Positions 1 through 7,937 are shown, counted from the stretch's first letter. The stretch is DNA of 35,769 nt from an uncultured Alphaproteobacteria bacterium (GCA_934248075.1 CAKQKH010000012.1:1-35769); one strand, 5' to 3'. The notes: generated from the sequence alone by a model not told the origin. Translations and numbers: made by a program.

Positions 1-756
1 ATATTCGCCCGATTTGGGCGGATTTTCTTCCAAAGCATCAAAAATATCAACCAAATACAAACGGCTCTTCTTTGACAAAGCCGCCAGCTGCCGCCGTGTC
101 TCTTCATCGTTTTTACTAAAATCACTCAAGACAAACAGCGTGGCATGATTTTTAATATTCTGTTCCAATAATTTCAATGATTTGCTCACCGCTCCCGACT
201 CGTTGTGAGGATTGTCTAACGCTTGTTCGCCGGTAACCGACAGTTTTTTCAAAATTGCCAGCAGCTGTGAGCGGTTATTTTGCGGCCTAAACAACCAAGA
301 ATCCGCGCCGTCAAACACCACACACCCGAATCTGTCCTTGTTTTCCAACGCCAGCCAACCCAACAACGCCGCCACCTTAGACGCCGTAACCGCCTTAAGC
401 TCTTTTTTGCTGCCAAACAGCATCGATGCCGACAAATCTACCCACACATAGACCTCGCGGTCTTTTTCTTCATTAAAAATTTTGGTATATGGACTACCTT
501 TACGCGCCGTAACCCGCCAGTCAATATCCCTGACATCATCGCCGAAATTATAGCTGCGAACTTCTTCCAGCTCCATACCCCGCCCCTTAAAGGCAGACCT
601 GATATCTCCGGCCTCGCGTGATAAAGATTTTTTATGACGAAAGCTCCGAACATAAGCCACATATCGCCGCATTGACATCAGCTCCTCCAAAGAAGCCGTC
701 AACCCGTTTCCTTCCGGCGTATTTTTCTTATGCCCAAACCAATGACCAATATTCAT
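1..756 (-). CDS. DUF58 (vWA-like) domain protein, 3' end cut by window edge
   Basis: The first 252 residues are visible and the C-terminus lies outside the window. The DUF58 signature DIDWRVTARKGSPYTKIF spans about residues 77-94. A von Willebrand A-like metal site, DLSASM (D107, S109, S111), starts the vWA fold, with a later strand LFVLSDF around 207-213. No membrane segment is seen in this part. The ATG follows AGGAGG, and that Shine-Dalgarno overlaps the stop codon of the upstream MoxR gene, so the two are translationally coupled. DUF58 proteins are usual partners of MoxR ATPases. The exact function is unknown; a role in envelope or stress-related complex assembly is inferred from family context. 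Confidence 0.9.
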   Translation of the reverse strand, partial: MNIGHWFGHKKNTPEGNGLTASLEELMSMRRYVAYVRSFRHKKSLSREAGDIRSAFKGRGMELEEVRSYNFGDDVRDIDWRVTARKGSPYTKIFNEEKDREVYVWVDLSASMLFGSKKELKAVTASKVAALLGWLALENKDRFGCVVFDGADSWLFRPQNNRSQLLAILKKLSVTGEQALDNPHNESGAVSKSLKLLEQNIKNHATLFVLSDFSKNDEETRRQLAALSKKSRLYLVDIFDALEENPPKSGEY

Positions 757-769
757 CGGCGTCAGCCTC

Positions 770-1732
770 CTACGGCAGCGGTACCAATTTTAACAATTTG
801 CCGATAACCGCGTCGGTGGTAACGCCTTCGGCCTGAGCTTCAAAAGATAAGATAATTCGATGCCGCAAGATATCAAAAACCACCGCCTGAATATCTTCAG
901 GGCTGACAAAATCTCTTCCCTTGAGCCAAGCACTGATTTTAGCGCAGCGATCCAAAGCCAATGTTGCTCGCGGACTAGCGCCAAACATGACATATCCGGC
1001 CATTTTGGCATCATATTTTTCAGGATGCCGCGTCGCCATAATCAACTGCACCAGATATTCTTCCACCGCCTCGCTCATATGCACCTGCAAAGCTTCCTTG
1101 CGCGCTGCCAAAATATCGGCAACATCAACAGCCGGAGCGGTCTTATCGGCGCCAGCATTGATCTCCGCCCGCACCAGATGCAATATTTTTTTCTCGGTCT
1201 CCGCCTCGGGCTGATCAATTTTGATATACATCAAAAAGCGGTCTAACTGCGCTTCCGGCAAAGCGTATGTCCCCTCGTGTTCTATCGGATTTTGAGTTGC
1301 CAACACCATAAACAACTCCGGCAACTGATATCTTTTGCCGCCCACACTAACTTGCCGCTCGGCCATCGCCTCCAACAAAGCTGATTGCACTTTGGCCGGA
1401 GCGCGGTTAATTTCATCGGCCAGCACCAAATTGGCAAAAATCGGCCCCTGACGAAACTCAAACTCCCCTTTGGACGCAACATAAATTTCACTGCCGGTGA
1501 TATCTGACGGCAACAAATCAGGCGTAAACTGAATTCGATTATACTGCGCCTTAATCAGTGATGCCAAAGTTTTTATAGCCTTGGTTTTGGCCAACCCTGG
1601 CGCGCCCTCAACCAAAGCGTTGCCGTCTGCCAATAAAGTTATAATCAACTTATTGACCAAATCTCCTTGCCCGATAATTCGGTCGTTCATAAAATTTTTC
1701 AACTCAATGATTTTATCACGCACATTCGCCAT
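770..1732 (-). CDS. MoxR-family AAA+ ATPase
   Basis: This is a 320-residue AAA+ ATPase of the MoxR family, thought to act as a chaperone that remodels or activates partner proteins, often vWA-containing ones. Walker A is GAPGLAKT (43-50), Walker B is LVLADE with D106/E107, and sensor 1 is ATQNP (145-149), followed by the family motif LPEAQLDRF (158-166). Length is normal for the family. It sits 15 bp after a TPR gene and 13 bp before the DUF58 gene, all on the minus strand, which is the classic MoxR-DUF58 arrangement. The ATG at 1732 is preceded by a GGGAAAG-type ribosome site. The substrate cannot be deduced. Confidence 0.95.
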   Translation of the reverse strand: MANVRDKIIELKNFMNDRIIGQGDLVNKLIITLLADGNALVEGAPGLAKTKAIKTLASLIKAQYNRIQFTPDLLPSDITGSEIYVASKGEFEFRQGPIFANLVLADEINRAPAKVQSALLEAMAERQVSVGGKRYQLPELFMVLATQNPIEHEGTYALPEAQLDRFLMYIKIDQPEAETEKKILHLVRAEINAGADKTAPAVDVADILAARKEALQVHMSEAVEEYLVQLIMATRHPEKYDAKMAGYVMFGASPRATLALDRCAKISAWLKGRDFVSPEDIQAVVFDILRHRIILSFEAQAEGVTTDAVIGKLLKLVPLP

Positions 1733-1747
1733 TTTTTTATCTTTCCC

Positions 1748-2686
1748 CTAACCTAAAATTCGATTCAAAAAATTGTTATATTCTTCCAAGACCGAATTTT
1801 TCATGGTGTCATTGCCCAAGAAGTCAAACAATTCTATTGCTTTTTTATAATGCGCCTTAGCCCTTTCCCAATCGCCCTGCTCTTTGTCCGAGGCCTCGAC
1901 TCTCGCCAAATACAGCAATGATTCCGCCTCGGCATAATGGTGCGAGACCTTGCCGTACAAATAGACTGATTTCATCAACGCCTTACGAGCATTCAGAATA
2001 TCGCGAATAATATAGCGCAAACAGCCGATAGCCGACAAAGCCGAAGCCTCACCAAGCAAATCGCCGTTTTCTCGATACAAATCGCGACAGCGCTCCAACA
2101 CATCGTGAGCCTCGTCATATTCGCGGTTTTTCATTTGGATTCTGGCTATTGCCCGCAAAGTGGAGGCCTCTTTCAGAGTTACACCGTCTTCTCGATACAT
2201 TTGCGCGGCTTTTTTATATGCCTTAAGCGCATCAGCCTCTCTGCCGTCCAGCAAATAAATATAAGCTTCCTGATCATAGGCATCGCCAATCAGATTCCGA
2301 TTATGAATAGCCTCCATGGCGTCTCTGGTTTGTTTGACATATGACAACGCCTTTAGCGGCTGTCCGCGTTCAGTTTCCAGCTTGGACAATTTCAGCAGCA
2401 CCTCGCCATAAGTGTTCTGAGCAAAATCCAAATCTCTGGTAAGCTCCATTGCCGAGAGCAAAACTTTTTCCGCTTGCTTAAAATTATCCAAGCTTATCTC
2501 CAGTTCACCCAAACGCAGCAAAGCAAAAGCCTCGCCTTCGGCATCATGTTTTTCATGATACAAACCGGCAGATTTTTCGTAGGCTTCTCTGGCTTTTTCA
2601 TAATTACCGGCATGCCAAGAATCATCACCTTCCTGAAAAACTTTGGAAGCCTCGGTAACATATTTACCATCAACAGTACGCGGCAT
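1748..2686 (-). CDS. Tetratricopeptide repeat protein
   Basis: This is a 312-residue soluble protein made almost wholly of helical repeats with TPR spacing, for example HAGNYEKAREAYEKSAGLY near residue 26, followed by about six more units of the A-x-x-x-L / Y-x-x-A-x-x-x-Y type. No signal peptide or membrane segment is seen, so it is probably cytoplasmic. TPR proteins act as scaffolds. Being first in a TPR-MoxR-DUF58 operon, it probably works with those two proteins (inference). GGAG lies 8 nt before the chosen ATG; a nearer ATG at 2693 is in another frame and stops quickly. The gene is divergent from the helicase at 2762, and the 75-bp gap must hold both promoters. Confidence 0.85.
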   Translation of the reverse strand: MPRTVDGKYVTEASKVFQEGDDSWHAGNYEKAREAYEKSAGLYHEKHDAEGEAFALLRLGELEISLDNFKQAEKVLLSAMELTRDLDFAQNTYGEVLLKLSKLETERGQPLKALSYVKQTRDAMEAIHNRNLIGDAYDQEAYIYLLDGREADALKAYKKAAQMYREDGVTLKEASTLRAIARIQMKNREYDEAHDVLERCRDLYRENGDLLGEASALSAIGCLRYIIRDILNARKALMKSVYLYGKVSHHYAEAESLLYLARVEASDKEQGDWERAKAHYKKAIELFDFLGNDTMKNSVLEEYNNFLNRILG

Positions 2687-2761
2687 AACTCATTCTCCTT
2701 TTGACAATAATCCTATTAATATATATATTGCCTAAAGATTAAAAAAACAAGAAGATTAGCT

Positions 2762-4987
2762 ATGGATGATATATTTGATTTAAGTTCTTCTGCGGCGCCG
2801 ATTTTTGACAACGCCTCTGCTTTGATGCCGCATTGCCCCTGGTTAGATGTCCTTAACCCTGAGCAAAAACAAGCGGTGCAAACCACCGAAGGCCCAATAT
2901 TGGTTCTGTCCGGCGCCGGCACCGGCAAAACCAAAGTTTTGACTACTCGTCTGGCCTACATTTTAGCTAATCACAAAGCCAACCCTTGGGAATGTCTGGT
3001 TGTAACTTTCACCAACCGCGCCGCCAAAGAAATGCGTGAACGAGTCGAGAACTTGATAGGCGATGCCGTCAACTCGGTTTGGCTTGGAACTTTCCACAGT
3101 ATTTGCGTCAAAATTCTCCGCAACCATGCCGAACTTGCCGGTCTTTCTTCCAATTTTACCATTCTGAGCGAAGACGATCAGAAACGCCTGATTAAACAAA
3201 TTATGGACGCGGACAACATCGACACTCAAAAATATCCGCCGCAATCGGTGCTGGATAAAATTTCCCGCTGGAAAGACAAAGGCTGGACAGTTGATAAAAT
3301 CGGCACTGATTTTAAAGATAATATCACCACCGAACTATATAAAAAATATCAAGCGCGCCTGCTGGAGCTTAACTGTGTGGATTTTGGCGACATTATTCTC
3401 TATGCCCTCAAAATTCTCCTAGACAACCAAGATATCTGCAAAAAATATCAGCAACGTTTCAAATACATTATGGTTGACGAGTATCAAGATACCAACGTCA
3501 CTCAATACCTGCTCATTCGCTTATTGTCGCAAGTTCACCGCAACCTGTGCTGCGTTGGCGATGATGACCAATCAATTTACTCCTGGCGCGGCGCTGAAAT
3601 TGAAAATATTCTGCGTTTTAACAAAGATTTTGCCGACGCCAAAGTTATCAGGCTTGAGCGCAACTACCGCTCCACCGCCAATATTTTGACAGCTGCCTCC
3701 TGTCTTATCAGCCACAATCACGGACGCTTGGGCAAAACTCTCAAAGTCGCCGAAAACTCCCCCGCCGGCAAAACCGAAAACGCCAAAATCAAGGTTATCA
3801 GCACCTTCAATGGTGAAGATGAAGCCCAATATGTTGTCGAAGAGATATCCAACCTCTGCCGCCGTGGTTTTGAATATTCGCAAATGGCCGTATTGGTGCG
3901 CACCGCCGCGCAAACCCGCGAATTTGAAGAAAAATTTATGAGCGAGACCATTCCCTATCAGGTTATCGGCGGCCTTAAGTTTTATGAGCGCGCCGAGATT
4001 CGCGATGCTTTGGCCTATTTACGAGTTATTCTGCAACCCCATGATGATCTGGCCTTAGAACGCATTATCAACAAACCTGCTCGCGGCATTGGCGCCAAAT
4101 CTGTTGAAAAATTCGCCGCCGAAGCCAGACTACGCCGCTGTTCGCTGTATGACGCCATTGAGCAAATGCTGGCTGAAGGTCTGATTAGCGGCAAGGCCAA
4201 AAACGCTATCAGCGAGCTGTTTGCTAATTTTGCCTCCTGGCGCAAAATGCTTTTGGCCGAAACTCCCGATGAGGTTGTTTCTGCCGTTTTGGAAGACAGC
4301 GGCTATTTAGAAATGTTGCGCATGGATAAATCGGTTGAAGCTCCCGGACGTATAGAAAACCTCAAAGAATTGGTCAACGTGATGAGCGACGCCGACAAAT
4401 ACCCGACACTGGCTGACTTCATGGAGCATGTCAGCTTGGTAATGGATAATGATGATGTCAGCATTGACAACAAAGTTCGCCTCATCACGCTTCACTCCGC
4501 CAAAGGTCTGGAATTTGAGGTTGTTTTTCTCCCCGGTTGGGAAGAAGGAATTTTCCCCCACCAACGCAGCCTTGACGAGGGCGGATCCGAAGCTCTGGAA
4601 GAAGAACGCCGGTTAGCTTATGTGGCTATCACCCGCGCCAAACAAAGGCTTTATATTCTCATGGCGCACAACCGCCGTGTATATGGCCAATGGCAAAACA
4701 ACCTGCCATCTCGATTTATTAATGAGCTGCCGCCGGCCAATATTGAAATTTGCAACAACAGCAATTACTATGCTGAAAACAAATATAATTACGGCTCATT
4801 CAACCGAGGCGGCTCCTACAAACAAAATCCATACCGCACCGCCAACTCCAAAGCCGTAGGCATCAGAGTTCATCATGAAAGTTTTGGTGACGGAACTGTT
4901 GTCGCGGCAGACGGCAATAGTTTTCAGGTATGCTTTGACAACGGCACCATCAAAAAACTAATGGGCTCTTATCTAACCAAAATTTAG
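2762..4987 (+). CDS. uvrD: UvrD/PcrA-type superfamily 1 DNA helicase
   Basis: This is a 741-residue SF1A 3'-5' helicase for repair and for clearing proteins or stalled RNA polymerase from DNA. Visible motifs, in order: Q-motif LNPEQKQAV (31-39), Walker A GAGTGKT (51-57), VTFTNRAAKEM (Ia), VDEYQDT (238-244, motif II), GDDDQSIYSWRGA (266-278, motif III), LERNYRS (IV), TLHSAKGLEFE (V) and YVAITRAKQRLYI (VI). The C-terminal ~45 residues (VHHESFGDGTV onward) look like the Tudor-like RNA polymerase-binding domain of PcrA/UvrD. Length is normal. The ribosome site is weak (AAGAAG). Transcription is convergent with the lipoprotein gene 11 bp downstream. UvrD and PcrA cannot be told apart with certainty here. 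Confidence 0.96.
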   Translation: MDDIFDLSSSAAPIFDNASALMPHCPWLDVLNPEQKQAVQTTEGPILVLSGAGTGKTKVLTTRLAYILANHKANPWECLVVTFTNRAAKEMRERVENLIGDAVNSVWLGTFHSICVKILRNHAELAGLSSNFTILSEDDQKRLIKQIMDADNIDTQKYPPQSVLDKISRWKDKGWTVDKIGTDFKDNITTELYKKYQARLLELNCVDFGDIILYALKILLDNQDICKKYQQRFKYIMVDEYQDTNVTQYLLIRLLSQVHRNLCCVGDDDQSIYSWRGAEIENILRFNKDFADAKVIRLERNYRSTANILTAASCLISHNHGRLGKTLKVAENSPAGKTENAKIKVISTFNGEDEAQYVVEEISNLCRRGFEYSQMAVLVRTAAQTREFEEKFMSETIPYQVIGGLKFYERAEIRDALAYLRVILQPHDDLALERIINKPARGIGAKSVEKFAAEARLRRCSLYDAIEQMLAEGLISGKAKNAISELFANFASWRKMLLAETPDEVVSAVLEDSGYLEMLRMDKSVEAPGRIENLKELVNVMSDADKYPTLADFMEHVSLVMDNDDVSIDNKVRLITLHSAKGLEFEVVFLPGWEEGIFPHQRSLDEGGSEALEEERRLAYVAITRAKQRLYILMAHNRRVYGQWQNNLPSRFINELPPANIEICNNSNYYAENKYNYGSFNRGGSYKQNPYRTANSKAVGIRVHHESFGDGTVVAADGNSFQVCFDNGTIKKLMGSYLTKI

Positions 4988-4998
4988 CGGCCAAGTTA

Positions 4999-5325
4999 TT
5001 ATTTGCAGTAGAAATACAGTGCGCGATTAATCACCGAAGTCTTGATTCCGGTAGTGTTGCTTACTGTATTTTTGCCGCGGGAATCATAAGTTGAATATTT
5101 ATCTTCGGTTTTGTTGGACAACTTGGTGCTGTCGTCTTCAAATATATTAACTTCTTCAAATTTTCCCGCACATTGCTCTGCGGCCAAAGCATAGCAATCG
5201 CCGATATCGCGGATAGCCCCGTTGCAGGTTGCGCGATAAACCTGAATCCCGTCTCTGACATACATTGGTTTAACGGTAGCGCAGGCCGCCAACAACACAA
5301 ATCCCAACAATGCAATTTTTTTCAT
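4999..5325 (-). CDS. Small cysteine-containing lipoprotein of unknown function
   Basis: This is a 108-residue predicted lipoprotein: N-terminus MKKIALLGFVLLAAC with lipobox LAAC (Cys15). The mature part has four more cysteines in the pattern C-N-G ... D-C-Y-A-L-A-A-E-Q-C ... near the C-terminal Y-C-K, which suggests a small disulfide-stabilised periplasmic domain. A longer reading frame begins at 5412, but the start at 5325 follows AAGGGAGAAG at ideal distance and begins directly with the signal peptide, so it is preferred. I do not recognise the family. It is transcribed convergently with the helicase gene and divergently from the thiol lipoprotein at 5470. Confidence 0.8.
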   Translation of the reverse strand: MKKIALLGFVLLAACATVKPMYVRDGIQVYRATCNGAIRDIGDCYALAAEQCAGKFEEVNIFEDDSTKLSNKTEDKYSTYDSRGKNTVSNTTGIKTSVINRALYFYCK

Positions 5326-5419
5326 TTTCTTCTCCCTTATTGGTTGCTGACTACATTTTATTGATACTTCAGGCAAAGTCAAATAACATTTTATAGCAAA
5401 TCTTTTTTTCATAAAACAC

Positions 5420-5448
5420 TTGACAATTTTGCTATATATAATTAATCA
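5420..5448 (+). promoter_or_regulatory. Possible sigma-70 promoter for the thiol lipoprotein operon
   Basis: TTGACA (5420-5425) is a perfect -35. The following AT-rich stretch offers TAATCA at 17-bp spacing, or TATAAT at a short spacing. A strong AAGGAG ribosome site follows just before the ATG at 5470. The -35 is convincing but the -10 assignment is uncertain. Confidence 0.4.
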
Positions 5449-5469
5449 TATATATAAAGGAGTAGAAAT

Positions 5470-5826
5470 ATGAAAAAATATTTAACTGCATTGCTTATAT
5501 TGCCGATGTTTCTGATTGCCTGCAACCGCCAAGAAGATAATTTTTCCCCAAACAAACTCTATTTCTTTTACTCTGACACCTGCCCGCATTGCCATGATGC
5601 CTTGGAATATATAGACGCCCAATATCCGAATATAAACCTCACAATGGTAAATATTGCCAATAAAGGTGGTTTGGAATTGTTAGTTCAAGCCGCTCAAAAA
5701 TTCAAGCTTGGCAATCGTGTCGGCACCCCGCTTTTTGTTTGGAAAAATCAATATATTATGGGCTGGTCTCCGCAAAATAAAAAGCTTTTTGACCAACTCG
5801 CCCAAGCATATCTGGCAAAGGAATAA
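5470..5826 (+). CDS. Thioredoxin-fold lipoprotein with CPHC active site
   Basis: This is a 118-residue protein with a lipoprotein signal (lipobox LIAC, Cys18) and a thioredoxin/glutaredoxin fold. The redox motif CPHC (38-41) is the DsbA-type motif, and the cis-proline loop is V-G-T-P (P87). It is probably a membrane-anchored periplasmic thiol-disulfide oxidoreductase or thiol reductase. The length fits a minimal glutaredoxin-like domain without the helical insertion of DsbA. The ribosome site AAGGAG lies 8 nt before the ATG. The gene ends 3 bp before the double winged-helix regulator at 5830, so the two are co-transcribed and probably linked in function. Substrate unknown. Confidence 0.85.
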   Translation: MKKYLTALLILPMFLIACNRQEDNFSPNKLYFFYSDTCPHCHDALEYIDAQYPNINLTMVNIANKGGLELLVQAAQKFKLGNRVGTPLFVWKNQYIMGWSPQNKKLFDQLAQAYLAKE

Positions 5827-5829
5827 ACC

Positions 5830-6474
5830 ATGACCGAACAACTACCGCCGGAAATCATGAAAAAAGCCGCCAAAGGCATTAGTTACATCGCCCACCCATT
5901 ACGGTTGCGCATATTGGAATTTCTTGATATAAACGGCGCATCGTCCGTATCCAAAATTACCGAAGGCGTGCGCGATGAGCAAGTAATTGTCTCTCAAAAT
6001 CTAAAAAAGCTGCGCGAGGCTCATTTAGTGCAGACCGAGCGCCGCGGCATTTTTATATATTACAAAATTCAAGAAGAATATCCGGCCAGCATTTTTGTTT
6101 GCATTCGCAAAATGTTTGGTTACATGACCGACAATTTTTACTTTCTGCAAGATGGTTACAAGGCGATTTTGCCCAAAGATTATACTACAATGGTGGCCAA
6201 CCAGATCAAACTTTTTGCCAACTACGACAAAATGCGAATTTTGGAATATCTGCTACTCCGAGGAGAGAGCAATGTCAGCGATATCATCAAAGGCACAGCC
6301 GGCGAACAAATGAAAACCTCGCAATATCTCAAAAGGCTTAAAGACGATGGTTTTGTCACTGCCCGCCGTGATGGCCGTTTCATTTATTATGCCATCACCA
6401 AAGGCGTGCATGAAACCGCCCTGCTCTGTATCCATAAACGCTATGACGGCTTAAAAAACAAAGCAGAGTTTTAG
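5830..6474 (+). CDS. ArsR-like regulator with two tandem winged-helix domains
   Basis: This is a 214-residue protein that repeats the same ~90-residue ArsR-type winged-helix module. Module 1 (about 13-100) contains HPLRLRILEFL, SQNLKKLREAHLVQTERRG and FIYYKI. Module 2 (about 120-205) contains YDKMRILEYLL, SQYLKRLKDDGFVTARRDG and FIYYAI. The recognition helix and wing are conserved in both. No cysteine metal-sensing motif (CVC) is seen. ArsR proteins are normally single-domain dimers, so this one could bind DNA as a pseudo-dimer. It is coupled to the CPHC lipoprotein gene 3 bp upstream, which suggests redox or envelope-stress control (inference). It converges with the next gene 4 bp away. Confidence 0.85.
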   Translation: MTEQLPPEIMKKAAKGISYIAHPLRLRILEFLDINGASSVSKITEGVRDEQVIVSQNLKKLREAHLVQTERRGIFIYYKIQEEYPASIFVCIRKMFGYMTDNFYFLQDGYKAILPKDYTTMVANQIKLFANYDKMRILEYLLLRGESNVSDIIKGTAGEQMKTSQYLKRLKDDGFVTARRDGRFIYYAITKGVHETALLCIHKRYDGLKNKAEF

Positions 6475-6478
6475 CCTG

Positions 6479-6847
6479 CTACATAGTACCGCCGGATTGA
6501 ATAATGTCATAATCGGCAATTTTCCCGGATTTATCAAAACCGATAAACAGGTTTGTCTCTTCAAAGGTATAAGTATCCTGGAACCAAGACATAACCCAAC
6601 CCACCAGTGGTATCATCCAATGATATCTTCCGGCACCGTGTATTTTTCGGTATTCATAATATTCCAGATTATTCTTTTGAAATACCAGATTCGGAGTTCC
6701 AAACTTTTTCCGCACCTCAGCCTTAGAAGCTACTTCGGTCATTTGGCTTTCTATTTGGCTGCGGTTATCCGCCAATTTAGTATTGCCGATTGTGGTGCTG
6801 CAAGAACTCAGAACTAATATTGCCACCAATAATAAAAATCTTTTCAT
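6479..6847 (-). CDS. Small lipoprotein with SmpA/BamE-like features
   Basis: This is a 122-residue predicted lipoprotein: hydrophobic signal and lipobox LSSC (Cys16). The segment KAEVRKKFGTPN followed by a Y-E-Y-R strand is like the start of the SmpA/OmlA (BamE) fold, where a helix precedes a 'fG-x-P' turn. The rest, with the tryptophan-rich WMIPLVGWVMSWFQDTY, does not match BamE. True BamE is at 22222-22701, so this is at most a paralogue of that fold. The start follows AGGAG. The family is not firmly recognised. Confidence 0.75.
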   Translation of the reverse strand: MKRFLLLVAILVLSSCSTTIGNTKLADNRSQIESQMTEVASKAEVRKKFGTPNLVFQKNNLEYYEYRKIHGAGRYHWMIPLVGWVMSWFQDTYTFEETNLFIGFDKSGKIADYDIIQSGGTM

Positions 6848-6857
6848 CTGAGTGCTC

Positions 6858-7487
6858 CTATTGAACTTGTGCTAATCTGACAACAAAATCTTGGCCGAAT
6901 TTCTTTTGCCAATCATTTTTCTGGCTGAATGAAATTTCATCTGATTTGTCGGATATGCTGAAAGAATTGGCTTTAACATGGCCGTCAGCCGCCACCTCAT
7001 TATCGGTTTTATTCAAGGCAAAATGCCCGATATAAGCAATCTCTTGCGGCCGCACCGTAAATCTGATTTTGCTGTTGCCTTCATAATGCTCATCAGTTTC
7101 CACCACCGTACGGACAACTTGAGTATTGCCATACTGTTCAGTCGTTGTATAGATATATTGCAAATAAAGATTGGTGACCTCATATGTTCCTATCGGCAGC
7201 ATCGCCGTATCATATTTATTACCGTCCAATATGGTGCTCATATAAAAGACTTCATTGGTTTTTATATTTTTAAAAGCCATAATATTATTATAATTTACGC
7301 CAAAGAACCCATCATCAGACACATTATCGGACAATGAAGCAATAACCACGCCGCGAGCGCCGCTCTCAAACAAAGCCGGACGGAATTGACGACTGGCACG
7401 CAACAGATCACTTTCATTTGGAGTTTGCGGACATGCACATCCCGCTGCCGCCAAACAAACGACTAATATCAAAAACAACTTACGCAT
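6858..7487 (-). CDS. Lipoprotein of unknown function, beta-rich
   Basis: This is a 209-residue predicted lipoprotein (MRKLFLILVVCLAAAGC, Cys17). The mature part is rich in short beta-strand-like stretches and tyrosines (for example LYLQYIYTTTEQYG) and has only one further cysteine, immediately after the lipid-attachment residue. The open frame extends upstream to 7592, but AAGGAG sits directly before the ATG at 7487, which starts the signal peptide. It lies 10 bp upstream of the next lipoprotein gene on the same strand, so both are probably one operon. The upstream region contains an unusual set of TTGTGC/GCACAA repeats that may control it. No family was recognised. Confidence 0.75.
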   Translation of the reverse strand: MRKLFLILVVCLAAAGCACPQTPNESDLLRASRQFRPALFESGARGVVIASLSDNVSDDGFFGVNYNNIMAFKNIKTNEVFYMSTILDGNKYDTAMLPIGTYEVTNLYLQYIYTTTEQYGNTQVVRTVVETDEHYEGNSKIRFTVRPQEIAYIGHFALNKTDNEVAADGHVKANSFSISDKSDEISFSQKNDWQKKFGQDFVVRLAQVQ

Positions 7488-7552
7488 TGCATACTCCTTA
7501 AAATATACCAGTAGTTTACAAAAAAGACACAATAATTCAATATGATTCTGCG

Positions 7553-7618
7553 TTGTGCAAAAATTGTGCAAAAAACGGCCTATTTTTTGCACAAATTAGC
7601 ACATTTTGGCACATAATT
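7553..7618. repeat. Cluster of TTGTGC / GCACAA half-sites with a 12-bp perfect inverted repeat
   Basis: TTGTGCAAAAA (7553-7563) is followed at once by TTGTGCAAAAAA (7564-7575). The latter forms a perfect 12-bp inverted repeat with TTTTTTGCACAA (7583-7594) around a 7-nt loop. Two further GCACA half-sites follow to 7614. It lies about 65 bp upstream of the lipoprotein start at 7487. It could be an operator array or a bidirectional terminator separating that operon from the tRNA-Met locus. Confidence 0.55.
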
Positions 7619-7645
7619 GGAAATTACAGAAAAAACCTAGATACT

Positions 7646-7673
7646 AAAAAACCCTAGGTTTCCCTAGGGTTTT
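7646..7673 (-). terminator. Intrinsic terminator after the duplicated tRNA-Met 3' end
   Basis: Read on the minus strand, a 9-bp stem AACCCTAGG / CCTAGGGTT with a GAAA loop is followed by a run of six T. It stands right after the duplicated tRNA-Met 3' fragment, in the same place that another terminator occupies after the intact tRNA, but its stem sequence is entirely different. Confidence 0.75.
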
Positions 7674-7674
7674 A

Positions 7675-7694
7675 TTGGTAGCGAGAGAGGGATT
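7675..7694 (-). pseudogene. Duplicated 3' end of tRNA-Met
   Basis: Twenty nucleotides identical to the 3' strand of the T stem, acceptor 3' strand and CCA of the intact tRNA-Met at 7862-7937, without any 5' half. It is the distal boundary of the 186-bp unit. Confidence 0.8.
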
Positions 7695-7824
7695 ACTCTG
7701 CGCTTCGCTTGAGTTGCACAGGCGCTCATCAGCCTAACGGCTGACCGCGATACCCCCGTATCGCTTTCGCTGGTAGTCGAACCCACTCTTCGTGGGTTCC
7801 AATCCGCTCTTCACTAATTACCAA

Positions 7825-7859
7825 CAAAAAAGGCCACCCCTTTCGGAGTGGCCTTTTTT
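7825..7859 (-). terminator. Intrinsic terminator of tRNA-Met
   Basis: On the minus strand, immediately after the tRNA CCA end: stem AAGGCCAC / GTGGCCTT closed by TCCGAAAGGG, flanked by six A and six T. The A/T flanks allow it to work in either direction. Confidence 0.85.
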
Positions 7860-7861
7860 AT

Positions 7862-7937
7862 TGGTAGCGAGAGAGGGATTCGAACCCACGACACAAGGAT
7901 TATGATTCCTCTGCTCTACCGACTGAGCTATCCCGCC
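7862..7937 (-). tRNA. tRNA-Met (anticodon CAT)
   Basis: A full 76-nt cloverleaf with encoded CCA. The acceptor stem is GGCGGGA / TCTCGCT (with G-U at the first and fifth pairs), the anticodon stem is GAGGA / TCCTT, and the loop ATCATAA gives CAT. The T arm is GTGGG-TTCGAAT-CCCTC. The body resembles alphaproteobacterial elongator tRNA-Met; the initiator is unlikely because the three G-C pairs before the anticodon loop are missing. A CAT anticodon could also mark tRNA-Ile2 (modified to lysidine), which is less likely here. Confidence 0.9.

Larger units (their letters stand above)
7675..7860 (-). repeat. 186-bp tRNA-Met-linked hairpin unit
   Basis: On the minus strand this unit follows the tRNA-Met gene: a terminator, then hairpins, then a second copy of the tRNA-Met 3' end. 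A 25-nt direct repeat (7670-7694 and 7856-7880) bounds it. Hairpins: GAACCCAC/GTGGGTTC (7779-7799), GCGATAC/GTATCGC (7747-7764) and TCAGCC/GGCTGA (7729-7744). The first hairpin arm is the exact reverse complement of 10 nt of the T-arm of this tRNA (TCGTGGGTTC). The core GACTACCAGCGAAAG and GGCTGATGAGCGC are shared with the unit beside tRNA-Gln at 35508-35769. No open reading frame is present. Confidence 0.8.

Noticed and set aside
280..836. Plus-strand reading frames at the left edge
   Set aside because: They are antisense to the DUF58 gene, whose minus-strand translation shows family motifs and a good ribosome site.
6479..6847. A second bamE
   Set aside because: Only the helix plus 'fG-x-P' start resembles BamE and the rest differs; the gene at 22222-22701 is the true bamE by motif and neighbourhood.
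7675..7860. Integrated genetic element bounded by tRNA att sites
   Set aside because: The duplicated tRNA 3' end looks like attL/attR, but the interval is under 190 bp with no integrase or reading frame. It is retained only as a possible origin of the repeat unit.
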